A stretch of DNA of 34,179 nt from DATFQE01 sp035264445 (GTDB taxonomy: Bacteria; Actinomycetota; Thermoleophilia; Gaiellales; Gaiellaceae). This document shows, one piece after another, positions 1 to 8,309 of the stretch; the first letter of the stretch is position 1, and each line of letters starts with the position of its first letter. The notes beneath the pieces are model-generated. The model had not been told where the DNA came from, did not search any database, and was given only the letters and a program-made list of their open reading frames with translations. The stretch spans positions 1-34,179 of the forward strand of contig DATFQE010000283.1 of the NCBI GenBank assembly GCA_035264445.1, in the 5' to 3' direction. A program made the translations under genes and the position numbers.

Positions 1-1
1 C

Positions 2-769
<768 letters not shown>

Positions 770-780
770 GGCAGCACTAA

Positions 781-813
781 GGGGAAGGCCGGGCCAGAGG
801 GCCGGCCTTCCCC
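781..813 (+). terminator. Hairpin terminator of groEL
   Basis: A perfect 12-bp inverted repeat (GGGGAAGGCCGG at 781-792, CCGGCCTTCCCC at 802-813) with a 9-nt loop begins 12 nt after the groEL stop. There is no clear T tract, which is common for terminators in GC-rich actinobacteria. Confidence 0.8.
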
Positions 814-1737
814 TATGGCCCAGGGGCTTCTCTGCGCCGGTACTGTGGTGCGTGGGCCGGCGGGGTGTAGCGAGTGGCGCGCACGCAAGACGGTGGAACT
901 CGCGCTCGACGGCCGCGCGGCCACAGTAGAGGTCGCGTCACTGCTGACTGTGCCGCTGGACGCGCGGGCTGAGCGCCTGAACCGCCGCCCACCGCGGGCT
1001 TCCTGGGGACAAAATTCCGTTGTTAGTTTTCAGATGTGAGAACTCAGCCACTTTTGCAGGTGTTTTAGAGCTCCGAAGCGCCTCCTCGTGGAGGCCCGTC
1101 CTGGGCGTGCGCGGTCGGGCGCTCGACTCGAACAGGAGCCTCGCATCGGAGCCTCCAAAGAATTCCCAGGCTGGTTCAAGGAACGCCGTCCCCAGGAAGA
1201 CCCAGACCGAGCGGGAAGACGCACACCGAGCGGGATCCTGACGGTGAACCAGGCTGTGCGCACAACAGAGAACTGGCCCTGCTGAGTCGAACTCTGTTCG
1301 CCTTAGCTCTAACGCCTCGCGCGCCGGATGGCGCCTCGGTGGGTTCTGGGCTTAGGCCGGAATCCTGGCTGCAGGGCCAGCCCACACCACTCTACACCTA
1401 ACTTTGTGTTTCCGTGCAGTGGCGGTACCCCGTTTCGGTTGCCACGGCTTTGGACGCGACTGCCGTCGGTAGGTCGTTCCTCATCATCATCTGTCTGAGC
1501 CGGGCCGGCTTTGACGGGCATTCGCTTCGCGTTCCAGCCGCCGATCTCTTTGCTCATCGCGGAAGCGGAGGTCGCCGACATCTGCGTGGACTGATTAGCG
1601 GGCGTGCACGACCAGATCGCCAGCGTCGACATCGCCGCACCCGGGAGCGTTGCCGCATTGAGCAACGTCGCCAATCACGAGAACGGTCAGATCCTCCGCC
1701 TCGCGTCGACGAACGCCAGTGTTCAACGGCGCGCCTC
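814..1737. other. Long stretch without a recognisable gene
   Basis: About 920 bases between the groEL terminator and the next gene. It contains the half copy of the att-like repeat (1005-1072) and a small hairpin (GCCTCC/GGAGGC, 1081-1096) just beyond it. Several frames stay open across 1300-1740 on both strands, but none has a convincing start, ribosome site or recognisable domain. It may hold decayed coding DNA; I cannot name any. Confidence 0.5.
1005..1072 (-). repeat. Half copy of the att-like repeat (hairpin arm only)
   Basis: This stretch matches the left arm of the repeats at 3042, 14783 and 31541. It starts GGGGACAAAATTCCGTT, has a hairpin (AGTTTTCA 1026-1033 / TGAGAACT 1038-1045, one G-T pair) and ends TTTTGCAGGTGTTTTAGAGC. 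In the full copies the tRNA-Gly 3' fragment follows at once; here the similarity stops at AGAGC and unrelated sequence follows. It is either one end of an excised or rearranged element, or an insertion at a different target. Confidence 0.65.
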
Positions 1738-2628
1738 TCACGGTCGCAGGGTTATCCCGCTCTGCCGCTCCACAGGGCTGAAGCCGACCGAGCGTAGACG
1801 GAGCCGTAGCTGGTGGAGCACCTCCGCCCACAGCGTTGCAGGCTCCGCGCCGTACGCTCTGGCGAAGTCGTCGAGCACCCCCGGATCCGCCTGCTCGAGC
1901 AGATCGTTCCCGAGCGCCTGGAACCCCTCGGCGATCTCCTCGATCAGCGCTCGGGCGCGGGCGCCGTCGCGGGTCAGCCGGCGGCGCGCGTAGGAGACGC
2001 CGATGCCGATGTGGCGCACTTCGTCCCGCACGGCGAACCGCTGCGCCGCACGCAGGCCGGGGAACGAGCCGACCCGCTCGAACTGCGCCGCGACGAAGTT
2101 CTGGTTCGCACGCCCAATCGACCCTTCCCCGATCAAGTGGTAGGCGGTCACGGCCCTCAGGAAGCTGTCCTCGTCACGGCTTGCCTCGAGCGCGTGGATG
2201 ATCCCGTCGAGCGCCGCATAGAGCGCGGCGGCGACGGGATCGAGCTGCGCATCCGCGAGCGCCTTGACTGCCGCGATCCCACCCTCGACCGCGAAGACGT
2301 CCGAGTACACGCGCAGGACCGACTCGATGTGGCGGTGCTCGTCGGCCACCTGCGTCGCGAGCAGGAGCTGCACATCGTAGTCGGGCGCGGCGAGCAGGAA
2401 GGGCGCGAGCAGTGCGGCGACGTTGAACTCGGCCTGGAAGCGGTGCGCGAACACCGAGACGAGGCCGTCGCGCGTCGCCTCGTCGAGGGCCGCGAAGCTG
2501 GCGGCATCGGTCGAGAAGTCGATCGCAAACGGCGACCACTGGTGCCGCTCCCAGTGCTCGTAGAGCGCTCTGAACGGCCGCCCTTCCGCGAGCTCCTGGA
2601 TCTGCATTTCCCCCCAGCCGACGCGCAT
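1738..2628 (-). CDS. Ferritin-superfamily di-iron protein, ribonucleotide reductase R2-like
   Basis: A 296-residue all-helical protein of the R2/R2lox branch of the ferritin-like superfamily. The expected di-metal ligand set is present: Glu67, the ExxH pair Glu97/His100 (DEHRHIE), Glu168 (GEG), and the second ExxH pair Glu203/His206 (DEVRHIG). Family members are class I ribonucleotide reductase small subunits or R2-like ligand-binding oxidases. No large subunit (nrdA/nrdE) is nearby, so a stand-alone oxidase or oxygenase is more likely than a reductase subunit (inference). The ATG at 2628 has AGGTG about 8 nt upstream; a second ATG at 2607 has GGGGGG too close to it. The gene is not obviously in an operon. 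The di-iron fold is secure, the substrate unknown. Confidence 0.8.
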   Translation of the reverse strand: MRVGWGEMQIQELAEGRPFRALYEHWERHQWSPFAIDFSTDAASFAALDEATRDGLVSVFAHRFQAEFNVAALLAPFLLAAPDYDVQLLLATQVADEHRHIESVLRVYSDVFAVEGGIAAVKALADAQLDPVAAALYAALDGIIHALEASRDEDSFLRAVTAYHLIGEGSIGRANQNFVAAQFERVGSFPGLRAAQRFAVRDEVRHIGIGVSYARRRLTRDGARARALIEEIAEGFQALGNDLLEQADPGVLDDFARAYGAEPATLWAEVLHQLRLRLRSVGFSPVERQSGITLRP

Positions 2629-2817
2629 GCAAGCAGCACCTAATCATGCGCCCGCCAATGGGGCGGCCCGCTGCTCGAGACACGAGAAAGGGGGTCTGCC
2701 CCGCTGCAGCTCACGGCGACGACGAGCGAGGCGCGCGCACTCATCCGGCGCACAACACACACAAGAAGGGGAGCGCCGCCACAAAGCCTGGGCGTGCGCG
2801 TCCGGGAGAGAATTGTT

Positions 2818-3042
2818 ATGGGCGGCGACGAGGGGCCGGCGTTTTGCGTCATCGACGCTTTGATCGACGCCGCCGAGGTCAAACGCGAGGGGATAGTCGC
2901 CACAACGTTCGACGTCGCCCTGGCGAAGTTCAACCGCTTCCAGAGCGACGACAGCTCCTATGAGCACCAGGTCGACCTGCCGACGGCGCTCGGGGCGGCG
3001 CTGATTGGCGCCGAGAGGGCCCCCGATACATGCCCCTTTTAG
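2818..3042 (+). CDS. Small hypothetical protein (74 aa)
   Basis: The ATG at 2818 is preceded by GGGAGAG at a good distance (8-9 nt), which favours it over the in-frame GTG at 2794. The 74-residue product is soluble, with a predicted helix (ALIDAAEVKREG) and a mixed acidic C-terminal half. Third codon positions are GC-rich as in neighbouring genes, which argues for real coding. I do not recognise a family. Its stop codon TAG (3040-3042) coincides with the first base of the att-like repeat, so the present C-terminus may have been made by that junction. Confidence 0.45.
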   Translation: MGGDEGPAFCVIDALIDAAEVKREGIVATTFDVALAKFNRFQSDDSSYEHQVDLPTALGAALIGAERAPDTCPF

Positions 3043-3390
3043 GACAAAGTTGCGTTCTTAGTTCTCAGATGTGAGAACTAAACATTAACTTTTCCAGGTC
3101 TTTTAGAAGCGGATGATGGGACTCGAACCCACGACCTTCTGCATGGCAAATCGCGAAATCCGATGCAGCATGACCCATTATCCGCATTGGGCAGCCATGT
3201 TCCATGCAGCACGGTTAGGTTAGATCGACGTATTCGGGGACAAGATTCGGGACAAAGAACGTTTGCTGTTCCGAAAACGCGAAGTCTACGCAAGTGCGGG
3301 CGGGGTCGACCCAGGCCCGACCCGCGGCACCTAGGCCCGCCTTCCCGTGCGAGGAAAGCCACGCGACCTCCAAGCACTCACGTTCAGGTC
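3042..3390 (-). repeat. att-like repeat, copy A1, with tRNA-Gly 3' fragment
   Basis: Three parts are shared with the other copies. The left arm (3042-3108) has GGACAAAG and an 8-bp hairpin AGTTCTCA/TGAGAACT (3060-3067, 3072-3079). The core (3109-3151, 43 bp) reads on the minus strand as the anticodon loop (TTGCCAT), T arm (GGTTCGAGTCC) and acceptor 3' strand (CATCCGC) of tRNA-Gly(GCC). The right arm has TTAGGTTAGATCGACGTATTC and two GGGACAAA-type motifs near 3236-3258. Homology with copy A2 (31522-31905) continues, with mismatches, to about 3390. The 5' side of the core has GCGGATA in place of a proper tRNA 5' half and cannot form the anticodon stem, so this is not a working tRNA gene. Confidence 0.85.
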
Positions 3391-3605
3391 AGTGATGCGC
3401 CGGCGACTCGTCGGGCTCGCCGCCGCGGCGGGCTGACTGCGATCGCTGGAGCGGTCGAAAAGCGGTTCGCCCGGCGTGACTCTCGTGCCATACCCGCTAC
3501 GAGCCGCCCTGCGACGGCCCGCGTCGCGTCTTGCGCCGTCCGCGGTCTACCGGCACCCTGAAACTGTGGGCGGGCATCAGGTCATTGTCGGGGTGAGTAC
3601 TCACC
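3391..3605. promoter_or_regulatory. Non-coding stretch ending in a 14-bp perfect palindrome
   Basis: No gene was seen from 3391 to 3591. Positions 3592-3605 are a perfect palindrome, GGTGAGTACTCACC, ending directly before ATG 3606. Palindromes of the TGAGTACTCA kind are typical operators of TetR-type repressors, and the ORF that follows could be the start of such a protein. Binding is inference. Confidence 0.4.
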
Positions 3606-3707
3606 ATGATGGGTGCGCTCGCCGACATCTCGGCGGACACGCTGGAGATCCTGCGCGGGCCAGCTCGACGAAGCGGCAGAGCGCGCTTGCTCGAGGCGAA
3701 GCGGTGA
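3606..3707 (+). pseudogene. Short ORF, possibly a truncated TetR-family N-terminus
   Basis: ATG 3606 opens a 33-residue frame ending RSGRARLLEAKR and a TGA at 3705. The end resembles the first helix of TetR regulators (R-x-R-x-x-L-L-x-A), but nothing of the HTH follows in any frame. The 14-bp palindrome directly upstream would suit an autoregulated TetR gene. The TGA overlaps the GTG of the next CDS (GTGA), so it might also be a translated leader peptide coupled to that gene. Weak evidence; no ribosome site stands out. Confidence 0.25.
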
Positions 3708-4192
3708 GCGTGGGCGCGCGCGTCGTCGGCGTGAGCATGGCCTGGCTGATCGCAGGTGTCGTCCTCGTCGCGGCGAGCTCCGCCTGCGGTGGCGAGGACA
3801 CGCCCGCCATGCCGTCCGCGCCCGCGCAACGGATGCTGGCAGAGCGCTTCGCCGCCGCCGTCTTCGGCGGCGACACGGTCGGCGCTCGCGCCTTGCTGCT
3901 GCATCGAGACGAGCCTGCCCTCCTCTTCCTCGTACGCCGGGCGACAGCGCCGTGGCGGAGGCAGCACGCGTCGATCGACCTCCCCGCCCGGCGTCGCGGT
4001 GATCGTTGGGAGGTGCGCTACGCGGGCAAGCGCACGCATCGCGACGGACGATTCGAGCTCGAGAGGGGAGCTCTGCACGTGTTCGTCGCACCGTCGGCTG
4101 CGGAGGCGCGTGTCCGGTTCTTCGCCTTCGCGGGCGTTCGCACCCGCTTCAGCACGCACCACGATTCCGAGCTGCTGCCGTCCAAGCGGTAG
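3704..4192 (+). CDS. Putative secreted lipoprotein
   Basis: GTG 3704 has GAGG 7 nt upstream and overlaps the preceding short ORF; ATG 3737 is an alternative. The N-terminus is a signal peptide with hydrophobic stretch MAWLIAGVVLVAA followed by SSACGG, a plausible but not ideal lipobox. The mature part begins with a helix (QRMLAERFAAAVFGGD) resembling the first helix of NTF2/SnoaL-like or lumazine-type lipoproteins, and ends in beta strands. About 162 residues. Function unknown. It is followed after 17 bp by the IolE-like gene on the same strand, so they may be cotranscribed. The longer open frame from 3476 crosses the palindrome and is not supported. Confidence 0.6.
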   Translation: MSVGARVVGVSMAWLIAGVVLVAASSACGGEDTPAMPSAPAQRMLAERFAAAVFGGDTVGARALLLHRDEPALLFLVRRATAPWRRQHASIDLPARRRGDRWEVRYAGKRTHRDGRFELERGALHVFVAPSAAEARVRFFAFAGVRTRFSTHHDSELLPSKR

Positions 4193-4209
4193 CGAAGTAC
4201 AGTCGCGGC

Positions 4210-5124
4210 ATGACGTTCCGCCTCGCAAGCGCGCCGTGCACGTGGGGCGTCTGGGAACGCACGATCGACCGTGACGACGTCATCCCCCCCGACCGGATGG
4301 TGGAGACGGTGCGCGAGCTCGGCTACAGCGGCATCGAGCTGGGCCCACCCGGGTACTTTGGAGACGATCCCGACACCGTCGCCGAGCTGCTCGGGTCGTA
4401 CGGGCTCGAGCTCGTCGGCGCGTTCGCGCCACTCCGCATCGACGACGAGGAGGGGTTTCGCGACGACCTCGCGTTCCTCGACCGGACGATCGGATTCCTC
4501 GCCGCGACCGGGGCGCGCGGCCCGGTGGTGCTCGCTGGCGCGGAAAACGACGTCCGGCTGGCGGCCGCCGGACGGCCCGACCAGACCTACGCCACCGGCC
4601 TGAAGGGCGACGACCTCGCGCGGGCGGCCGACCGGATCGAGCGCGCCGCCGACCGCGCGCGCGAGGGCGGAGTCGCGTCCGCGTTCCACCCGCATACCGC
4701 CACGTACATCGAGAACCCCGACGAGGTCTCGGCGCTCCTGGACGCGACCGACCCAGAACTGGTCAGGCTCGCGTTCGATACCGGTCACACCGTCGTTGGC
4801 GGCGGCGACGCTGTCGAGCTCGCGCGATCCGCGCGCGGCCGCATCGGACACCTTCACCTCAAGGACGTCGACCCTGCGGCGCTCGCGCGCGTTCGCTCCG
4901 GGGAGCTAGCGGTGGAGGAGGCATGGGATGCAGGACTCTTCTGTCCGCTCGGCGAGGGGTCCGTCGACTTCTCGGCCGTGCTGTCGGCCCTGCACGGCTA
5001 TGACGGCTGGGCGGTGGTGGAGCAGGACCGGGTCGCCGTGCAGCTCGGCGACCTGGCCACGATCCGCGACGTCGAGCAGCGCAACCTCGCGGTCCTCGAA
5101 GAGGCCGCTACACACTTAACCTGA
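4210..5124 (+). CDS. Sugar phosphate isomerase/epimerase family, IolE/MocC-like TIM barrel
   Basis: A 304-residue protein of the xylose isomerase-like TIM barrel family, near the usual length of inosose dehydratase IolE (about 300). Visible metal-site and active-site motifs are GIELG (41-45), FHPHTATYIENPDE (His160, His162), FDTGH (Asp190, His193), HLHLKD (His216) and VVEQD (Glu271). Members dehydrate or epimerise keto-inositols and keto-sugars; MocC of rhizopine catabolism belongs here. A neighbouring Gfo/Idh dehydrogenase converges on it with a 9-bp overlap, the usual partner that makes the keto substrate. ATG 4210 gives the expected N-terminus MTFRLASAPCTWGVWE; an upstream open frame to 4006 only shadows the lipoprotein. 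The exact substrate is not determinable. Confidence 0.85.
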   Translation: MTFRLASAPCTWGVWERTIDRDDVIPPDRMVETVRELGYSGIELGPPGYFGDDPDTVAELLGSYGLELVGAFAPLRIDDEEGFRDDLAFLDRTIGFLAATGARGPVVLAGAENDVRLAAAGRPDQTYATGLKGDDLARAADRIERAADRAREGGVASAFHPHTATYIENPDEVSALLDATDPELVRLAFDTGHTVVGGGDAVELARSARGRIGHLHLKDVDPAALARVRSGELAVEEAWDAGLFCPLGEGSVDFSAVLSALHGYDGWAVVEQDRVAVQLGDLATIRDVEQRNLAVLEEAATHLT

Positions 5125-6138
5125 GCTCCACGGCCAGTCGGGACCGACCTCGAGCGGGCGCGCGAGAACGGCACTCGCACGCGCCGCCACGCCGACCGCG
5201 ACGGCGCGGCGGTCGTCGTCCACGCCGGGCCCGGCAGGGCGCTTGCCGGTGCAGGCGGCGACGAACGCAGCGAGCTCCGCGACATAGGCGTCCGCGAACA
5301 GCTCTCGGTAGTCCTGCGGGAACGTGGCGCCGTCGGCGCGCCGCATCACCGTCACGCCCTCCCGGGAGCCGGCGTTGCCGACGAAGATGGATCCTTCGTC
5401 GCCGACGACTTCGACCCGGACTTCGTGCCCCCACGGGCACGTCCGTGAGACGTGCAGCGCGGCGATCCCGCCGCCGTCGAAGCGAACCGTCACCGCGGCG
5501 TTGTCGAGGTCGCCCATCGTTTCGAGCTCTGGATAGACCGAAGCCTGGCGCGCGACGAAGACCTCGATCGGCTCCTGCCCGAGGAACCAACATGCGGCGT
5601 CGTAGTCGTGCGATGCCATGTCGACGAGGAAGCCCCCGGTCGGCCTCGGGTCCTCGGGCTCCGGCGTCCGCACGTCGCGGGCGACCCCGAGGACGAGGAG
5701 TGGCCGGCCGATGGCGCCCTCCGCGACGCGGCGCTGCGCTTCGCGCCAGCGCGCGTCGAAGCGGCGGTGGTAGCCGACCTGCACGACGCACTCCGGGTGC
5801 GCGGCGGCGGTGGCTCGGACAGCCGCGTGGCCGGCAACCGAGGTTGCACCCGGCTTCTCGAGGAAGAGGTGCTTGCCGGCCTCGAGCACCGCGCAGGCGT
5901 GCACCGCGTGGTCTACCGAGCGGGCGGCGAGGATCACCGCGTCCACGTCCTCGGCTGCAAAGAGCTCGTCGTAAGTCGACCCACCCACACCGAGCTCGGC
6001 CGCAGCGGCAGCCGCCTGCTCGGGCCGTGTCGACGCGACCGCGACGAGCCGCGCGCCCTTCAGCTGGGCCGCGTTCCGGGCGTGGACTCGCCCCATCCCG
6101 CCGAGCCCTGCGACACCGATGCGGAGCACGCTTGACAT
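5116..6138 (-). CDS. Gfo/Idh/MocA oxidoreductase (inositol 2-dehydrogenase-like)
   Basis: A 340-residue NAD(P)-dependent dehydrogenase. The N-terminal Rossmann fold has GLGGMG at 11-16, the catalytic Lys95 lies in EKP (94-96), GYHRRFD is at 122-128, and the second-domain motif GGFLVDMASHDYD supplies Asp173 and His177, as in inositol dehydrogenase IolG. The expected reaction is oxidation of a cyclitol or sugar hydroxyl to a ketone. It is divergent from the LacI gene across a 59-bp gap with operator-like palindromes and converges on the IolE-like gene. Regulation by the LacI protein is therefore likely (inference). The family call is secure; the substrate is inferred from context only. Confidence 0.9.
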   Translation of the reverse strand: MSSVLRIGVAGLGGMGRVHARNAAQLKGARLVAVASTRPEQAAAAAAELGVGGSTYDELFAAEDVDAVILAARSVDHAVHACAVLEAGKHLFLEKPGATSVAGHAAVRATAAAHPECVVQVGYHRRFDARWREAQRRVAEGAIGRPLLVLGVARDVRTPEPEDPRPTGGFLVDMASHDYDAACWFLGQEPIEVFVARQASVYPELETMGDLDNAAVTVRFDGGGIAALHVSRTCPWGHEVRVEVVGDEGSIFVGNAGSREGVTVMRRADGATFPQDYRELFADAYVAELAAFVAACTGKRPAGPGVDDDRRAVAVGVAARASAVLARPLEVGPDWPWSSG

Positions 6139-6161
6139 GCCGGGGGCGACTATGACAGCGT

Positions 6162-6194
6162 CGCAATCGCTTGCGCAACCGTTTGGGAAACGGT
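6162..6194. promoter_or_regulatory. Probable LacI-family operator between divergent genes
   Basis: Two symmetric elements lie side by side. CGCAATCGCTTGCG (6162-6175) is a near-perfect 14-bp palindrome centred on CG, the layout typical of LacI-family operators. ACCGTTT-GGG-AAACGGT (6178-6194) is a perfect 7-bp inverted repeat. They sit between the dehydrogenase start (6138) and the LacI start (6198), where one site could control both promoters. Confidence 0.6.
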
Positions 6195-6197
6195 CGG

Positions 6198-7202
6198 GTG
6201 GTCACGCTCGCGGACGTCGCAAAGCACGCGGGAGTCTCGGCGTCGACTGCATCGCGGGCGCTTAACGGACGCGGCGAGATGTTCCCGGAGACGCGCGCGG
6301 CGGTGCTCGAGGCGGCGGACGCGCTCCAGTTCGAGCCCTCGCTGCTCGCGCGCTCACTACGCACCCGGACGACGTGGACGGTCGGCTTCGTCGTCCCCGA
6401 CGTCTCGAGCCCGTTCTACGCGTCGGCGCTGAAGGGCGCGCAGACGGCCCTGGAGGAGGCGGGGTACCGCGTGATGCTGATGGATTCGCGCCAGGACCCC
6501 GGCGGCGAGCTCGCCGCACTCCGGACGCTGCTCAACCACCAGGTCGACGGCCTCCTGCTCTCGACCGTCGGGATCAACCGCAAGCAGTTCCGGGCGACCG
6601 TGGAGCGACGCGGGACACCCTGTGTCTTCTTCGACAGCGTCGTCCCGCGCGCCGGCGAGGGCAGCGTCCTCCTCGACAATGCGGCCGGCATCGAGCACCT
6701 CGTCGACCACCTGGTCGGCCACGGCCATCGGCGGATCGCACTACTCACGGGCTCACTGGTCGAGACGTCCGGCCACGAGCGGCTCGACGCGTTTCGCGCC
6801 GCGATGGCCCGCCACGGCCTCGACGTGCTGGACGCCCACCTCCGCGGCGGTCGCTGGTCGAGCGATGCCGGCCGGGAGGGGACGCTCGAGCTCCTCGCCG
6901 CCGACCCAAGGGTCACGGCGATCGTCGCATCGAGCGTGGAGCTCGCGCTCGGCTGCATGTTCGCCTGCCGGGAGCGCTCCGTGCGGATCCCGGACGACCT
7001 CGCGTTGGCGGCGTTCGACGACGCTTACTTCGCCGAGCTGCTCGACCCCTCGCTGACCGCCGTGGCCTACGACCCAGCGGAGGTCGGCAGCGCCGCCACG
7101 GCGCTCCTCGTCGAAGCGATGCAGCACGGGAATGCAACCCGGCGCGAGCTCAAGGTTCCCGTCAACCTCGTCACGCGCGAATCCTGCGGCTGCACGCCAT
7201 GA
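6198..7202 (+). CDS. LacI-family transcriptional repressor
   Basis: The protein begins VTLADVAKHAGVSASTASRAL, the canonical LacI/PurR helix-turn-helix, followed by a hinge region (FEPSLLARSLRTRTTWTVGFVVPD) and a periplasmic-binding-protein-like sensor domain. GTG 6198 places the HTH at the very N-terminus, as is usual; an in-frame TTG at 6171 would translate the operator and is unlikely. It has 334 residues, normal for the family. It is divergent from the inositol dehydrogenase-like gene and overlaps the ABC ATPase gene by 4 nt (ATGA), so it is cotranscribed with the importer it probably controls. The effector is likely a sugar or cyclitol, by family analogy. The C-terminus has a Cys pair (ESCGCTP). 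Confidence 0.93.
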   Translation: MVTLADVAKHAGVSASTASRALNGRGEMFPETRAAVLEAADALQFEPSLLARSLRTRTTWTVGFVVPDVSSPFYASALKGAQTALEEAGYRVMLMDSRQDPGGELAALRTLLNHQVDGLLLSTVGINRKQFRATVERRGTPCVFFDSVVPRAGEGSVLLDNAAGIEHLVDHLVGHGHRRIALLTGSLVETSGHERLDAFRAAMARHGLDVLDAHLRGGRWSSDAGREGTLELLAADPRVTAIVASSVELALGCMFACRERSVRIPDDLALAAFDDAYFAELLDPSLTAVAYDPAEVGSAATALLVEAMQHGNATRRELKVPVNLVTRESCGCTP

Positions 7203-8308
7203 CGACGCAGCAGCCGGGCGCGATCACGCTACGCCTTGTCAGCAAGCGCTATGGCAGCCACCTTGCTCTGGAGGCGATAGACCTCGAGATCGGCGAGGGT
7301 GAGTTCTTCTGCCTGCTCGGCCCGTCCGGCTGCGGCAAGACGACGACTTTGAACCTGATCGGCGGATTCGTCGCGCCCACCACCGGCGAGATCTATATCC
7401 GAGGGCAGCGCGTCGACCGGCTGCCGCCGCACCGGCGGAGCGTCAACACGGTCTTCCAGTCGTACGCGCTCTTCCCGCACATGACCGTACGGGCGAACGT
7501 CGGCTTCGGCCTGAAGATGGCGCGGGTGAACACGTCGGAGTCTGAGGAGCGGATCGCAGAGGCGCTGGCGCTCGTCGGCCTCGAGACCCTCGGCGACCGT
7601 CTGCCGGCCCAGCTCTCCGGCGGCCAGCAGCAGCGCGTCGCCGTCGCGCGGGCCCTGGTGAACCGGCCGGCCGTGCTCCTGCTGGACGAGCCGCTCGGCG
7701 CACTGGACCTCAAGCTGCGCAAGCGGCTCCAGCTCGAGCTCTCGCAGATCCACCGCGACGTCGGCACTACGTTCGTCTACGTGACGCACGATCAGGAGGA
7801 GGCAATGTCGGTGTCGTCGCGGATCGCGGTGATGAGCGAGGGCCGGATTCGCCAGATCGGGACACCAAGCGAGATCTACTTCAAGCCGAACTCGCGCTTC
7901 GTCGCCGACTTCATCGGCGAGTCCAACTTCCTCGACGTAGACGCAAAGGACGCGTCGAGGGGGACCGTGTACCTGCCTGACGGACGCGCCCTGCCGGCGC
8001 TGGCGAACGGCTGGGTCGGCGGGCGCCAGGCGACGTTGATGGTGCGGCCCGAGTCCGTCCACGTCGGCGACCCGGCCGACGTGCCGGAGGCGTTGCTCCG
8101 CGGCAGGATCGTCCAGACCTCGTTTCTCGGTAGTCAGACCAGGGTCGCCGTGAGCACCGACGCCGTCGACGCCCCCATTACGGCCGCGCAGTTCGGGCGC
8201 GACCGCGCGCTCACACGCGACCTCAATCCTGACAGGGAGGTGGCCATCTGGTGGAGCAGGGAAGACGCAGTGCTGTTGCCCGAAGAATCGACAGAGGAGG
8301 CTGAATAA
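7199..8308 (+). CDS. ABC importer ATPase, PotA-type (polyamine/opine class)
   Basis: A 369-residue ATP-binding subunit. Walker A GPSGCGKT is at 41-48, Q-loop VFQSYALFPHMTV near 84-96, signature LSGGQQQR at 138-145, Walker B LLLDEP at 159-164, and the switch His lies in YVTHDQEEA. The C-terminal about 120 residues form the TOBE-type regulatory domain of the PotA/MalK subfamily. ATG 7199 overlaps the LacI stop (ATGA). The genes that follow encode the binding protein and two permeases in the order of a pot-type operon. PotA-class systems import polyamines, opines, amino sugars or phosphonates. The surrounding catabolic genes make a cationic amino-cyclitol or amino sugar more likely than spermidine (inference). 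Confidence 0.93.
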   Translation: MTTQQPGAITLRLVSKRYGSHLALEAIDLEIGEGEFFCLLGPSGCGKTTTLNLIGGFVAPTTGEIYIRGQRVDRLPPHRRSVNTVFQSYALFPHMTVRANVGFGLKMARVNTSESEERIAEALALVGLETLGDRLPAQLSGGQQQRVAVARALVNRPAVLLLDEPLGALDLKLRKRLQLELSQIHRDVGTTFVYVTHDQEEAMSVSSRIAVMSEGRIRQIGTPSEIYFKPNSRFVADFIGESNFLDVDAKDASRGTVYLPDGRALPALANGWVGGRQATLMVRPESVHVGDPADVPEALLRGRIVQTSFLGSQTRVAVSTDAVDAPITAAQFGRDRALTRDLNPDREVAIWWSREDAVLLPEESTEEAE

Positions 8309-8309
8309 C

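Noticed and set aside
1309..1674. 121-residue minus-strand ORF downstream of groEL
   Set aside because: No ribosome site, no recognised domain and competing open frames on the other strand; composition fits chance in GC-rich DNA.
3109..3190. Complete tRNA-Gly gene on the minus strand
   Set aside because: The T arm and acceptor 3' strand are fine and a GCGGAT segment lies upstream. No anticodon stem can form, the spacing is wrong and the acceptor has a mismatch. The same holds for 31607-31690, and copy B1 also has a broken T loop.
3078..3377. Protein-coding gene across copy A1
   Set aside because: The phrase PCRRSWVRVPSSA is the translation of a tRNA 3' end, a well-known source of spurious annotations. 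The equivalent frame at 31483-31839 is rejected for the same reason.
6374..7198. N-terminal extension of the PotA-like ATPase
   Set aside because: The open frame is Arg/Pro-rich shadow of the LacI gene; ATG 7199 with the ATGA overlap is the natural start.
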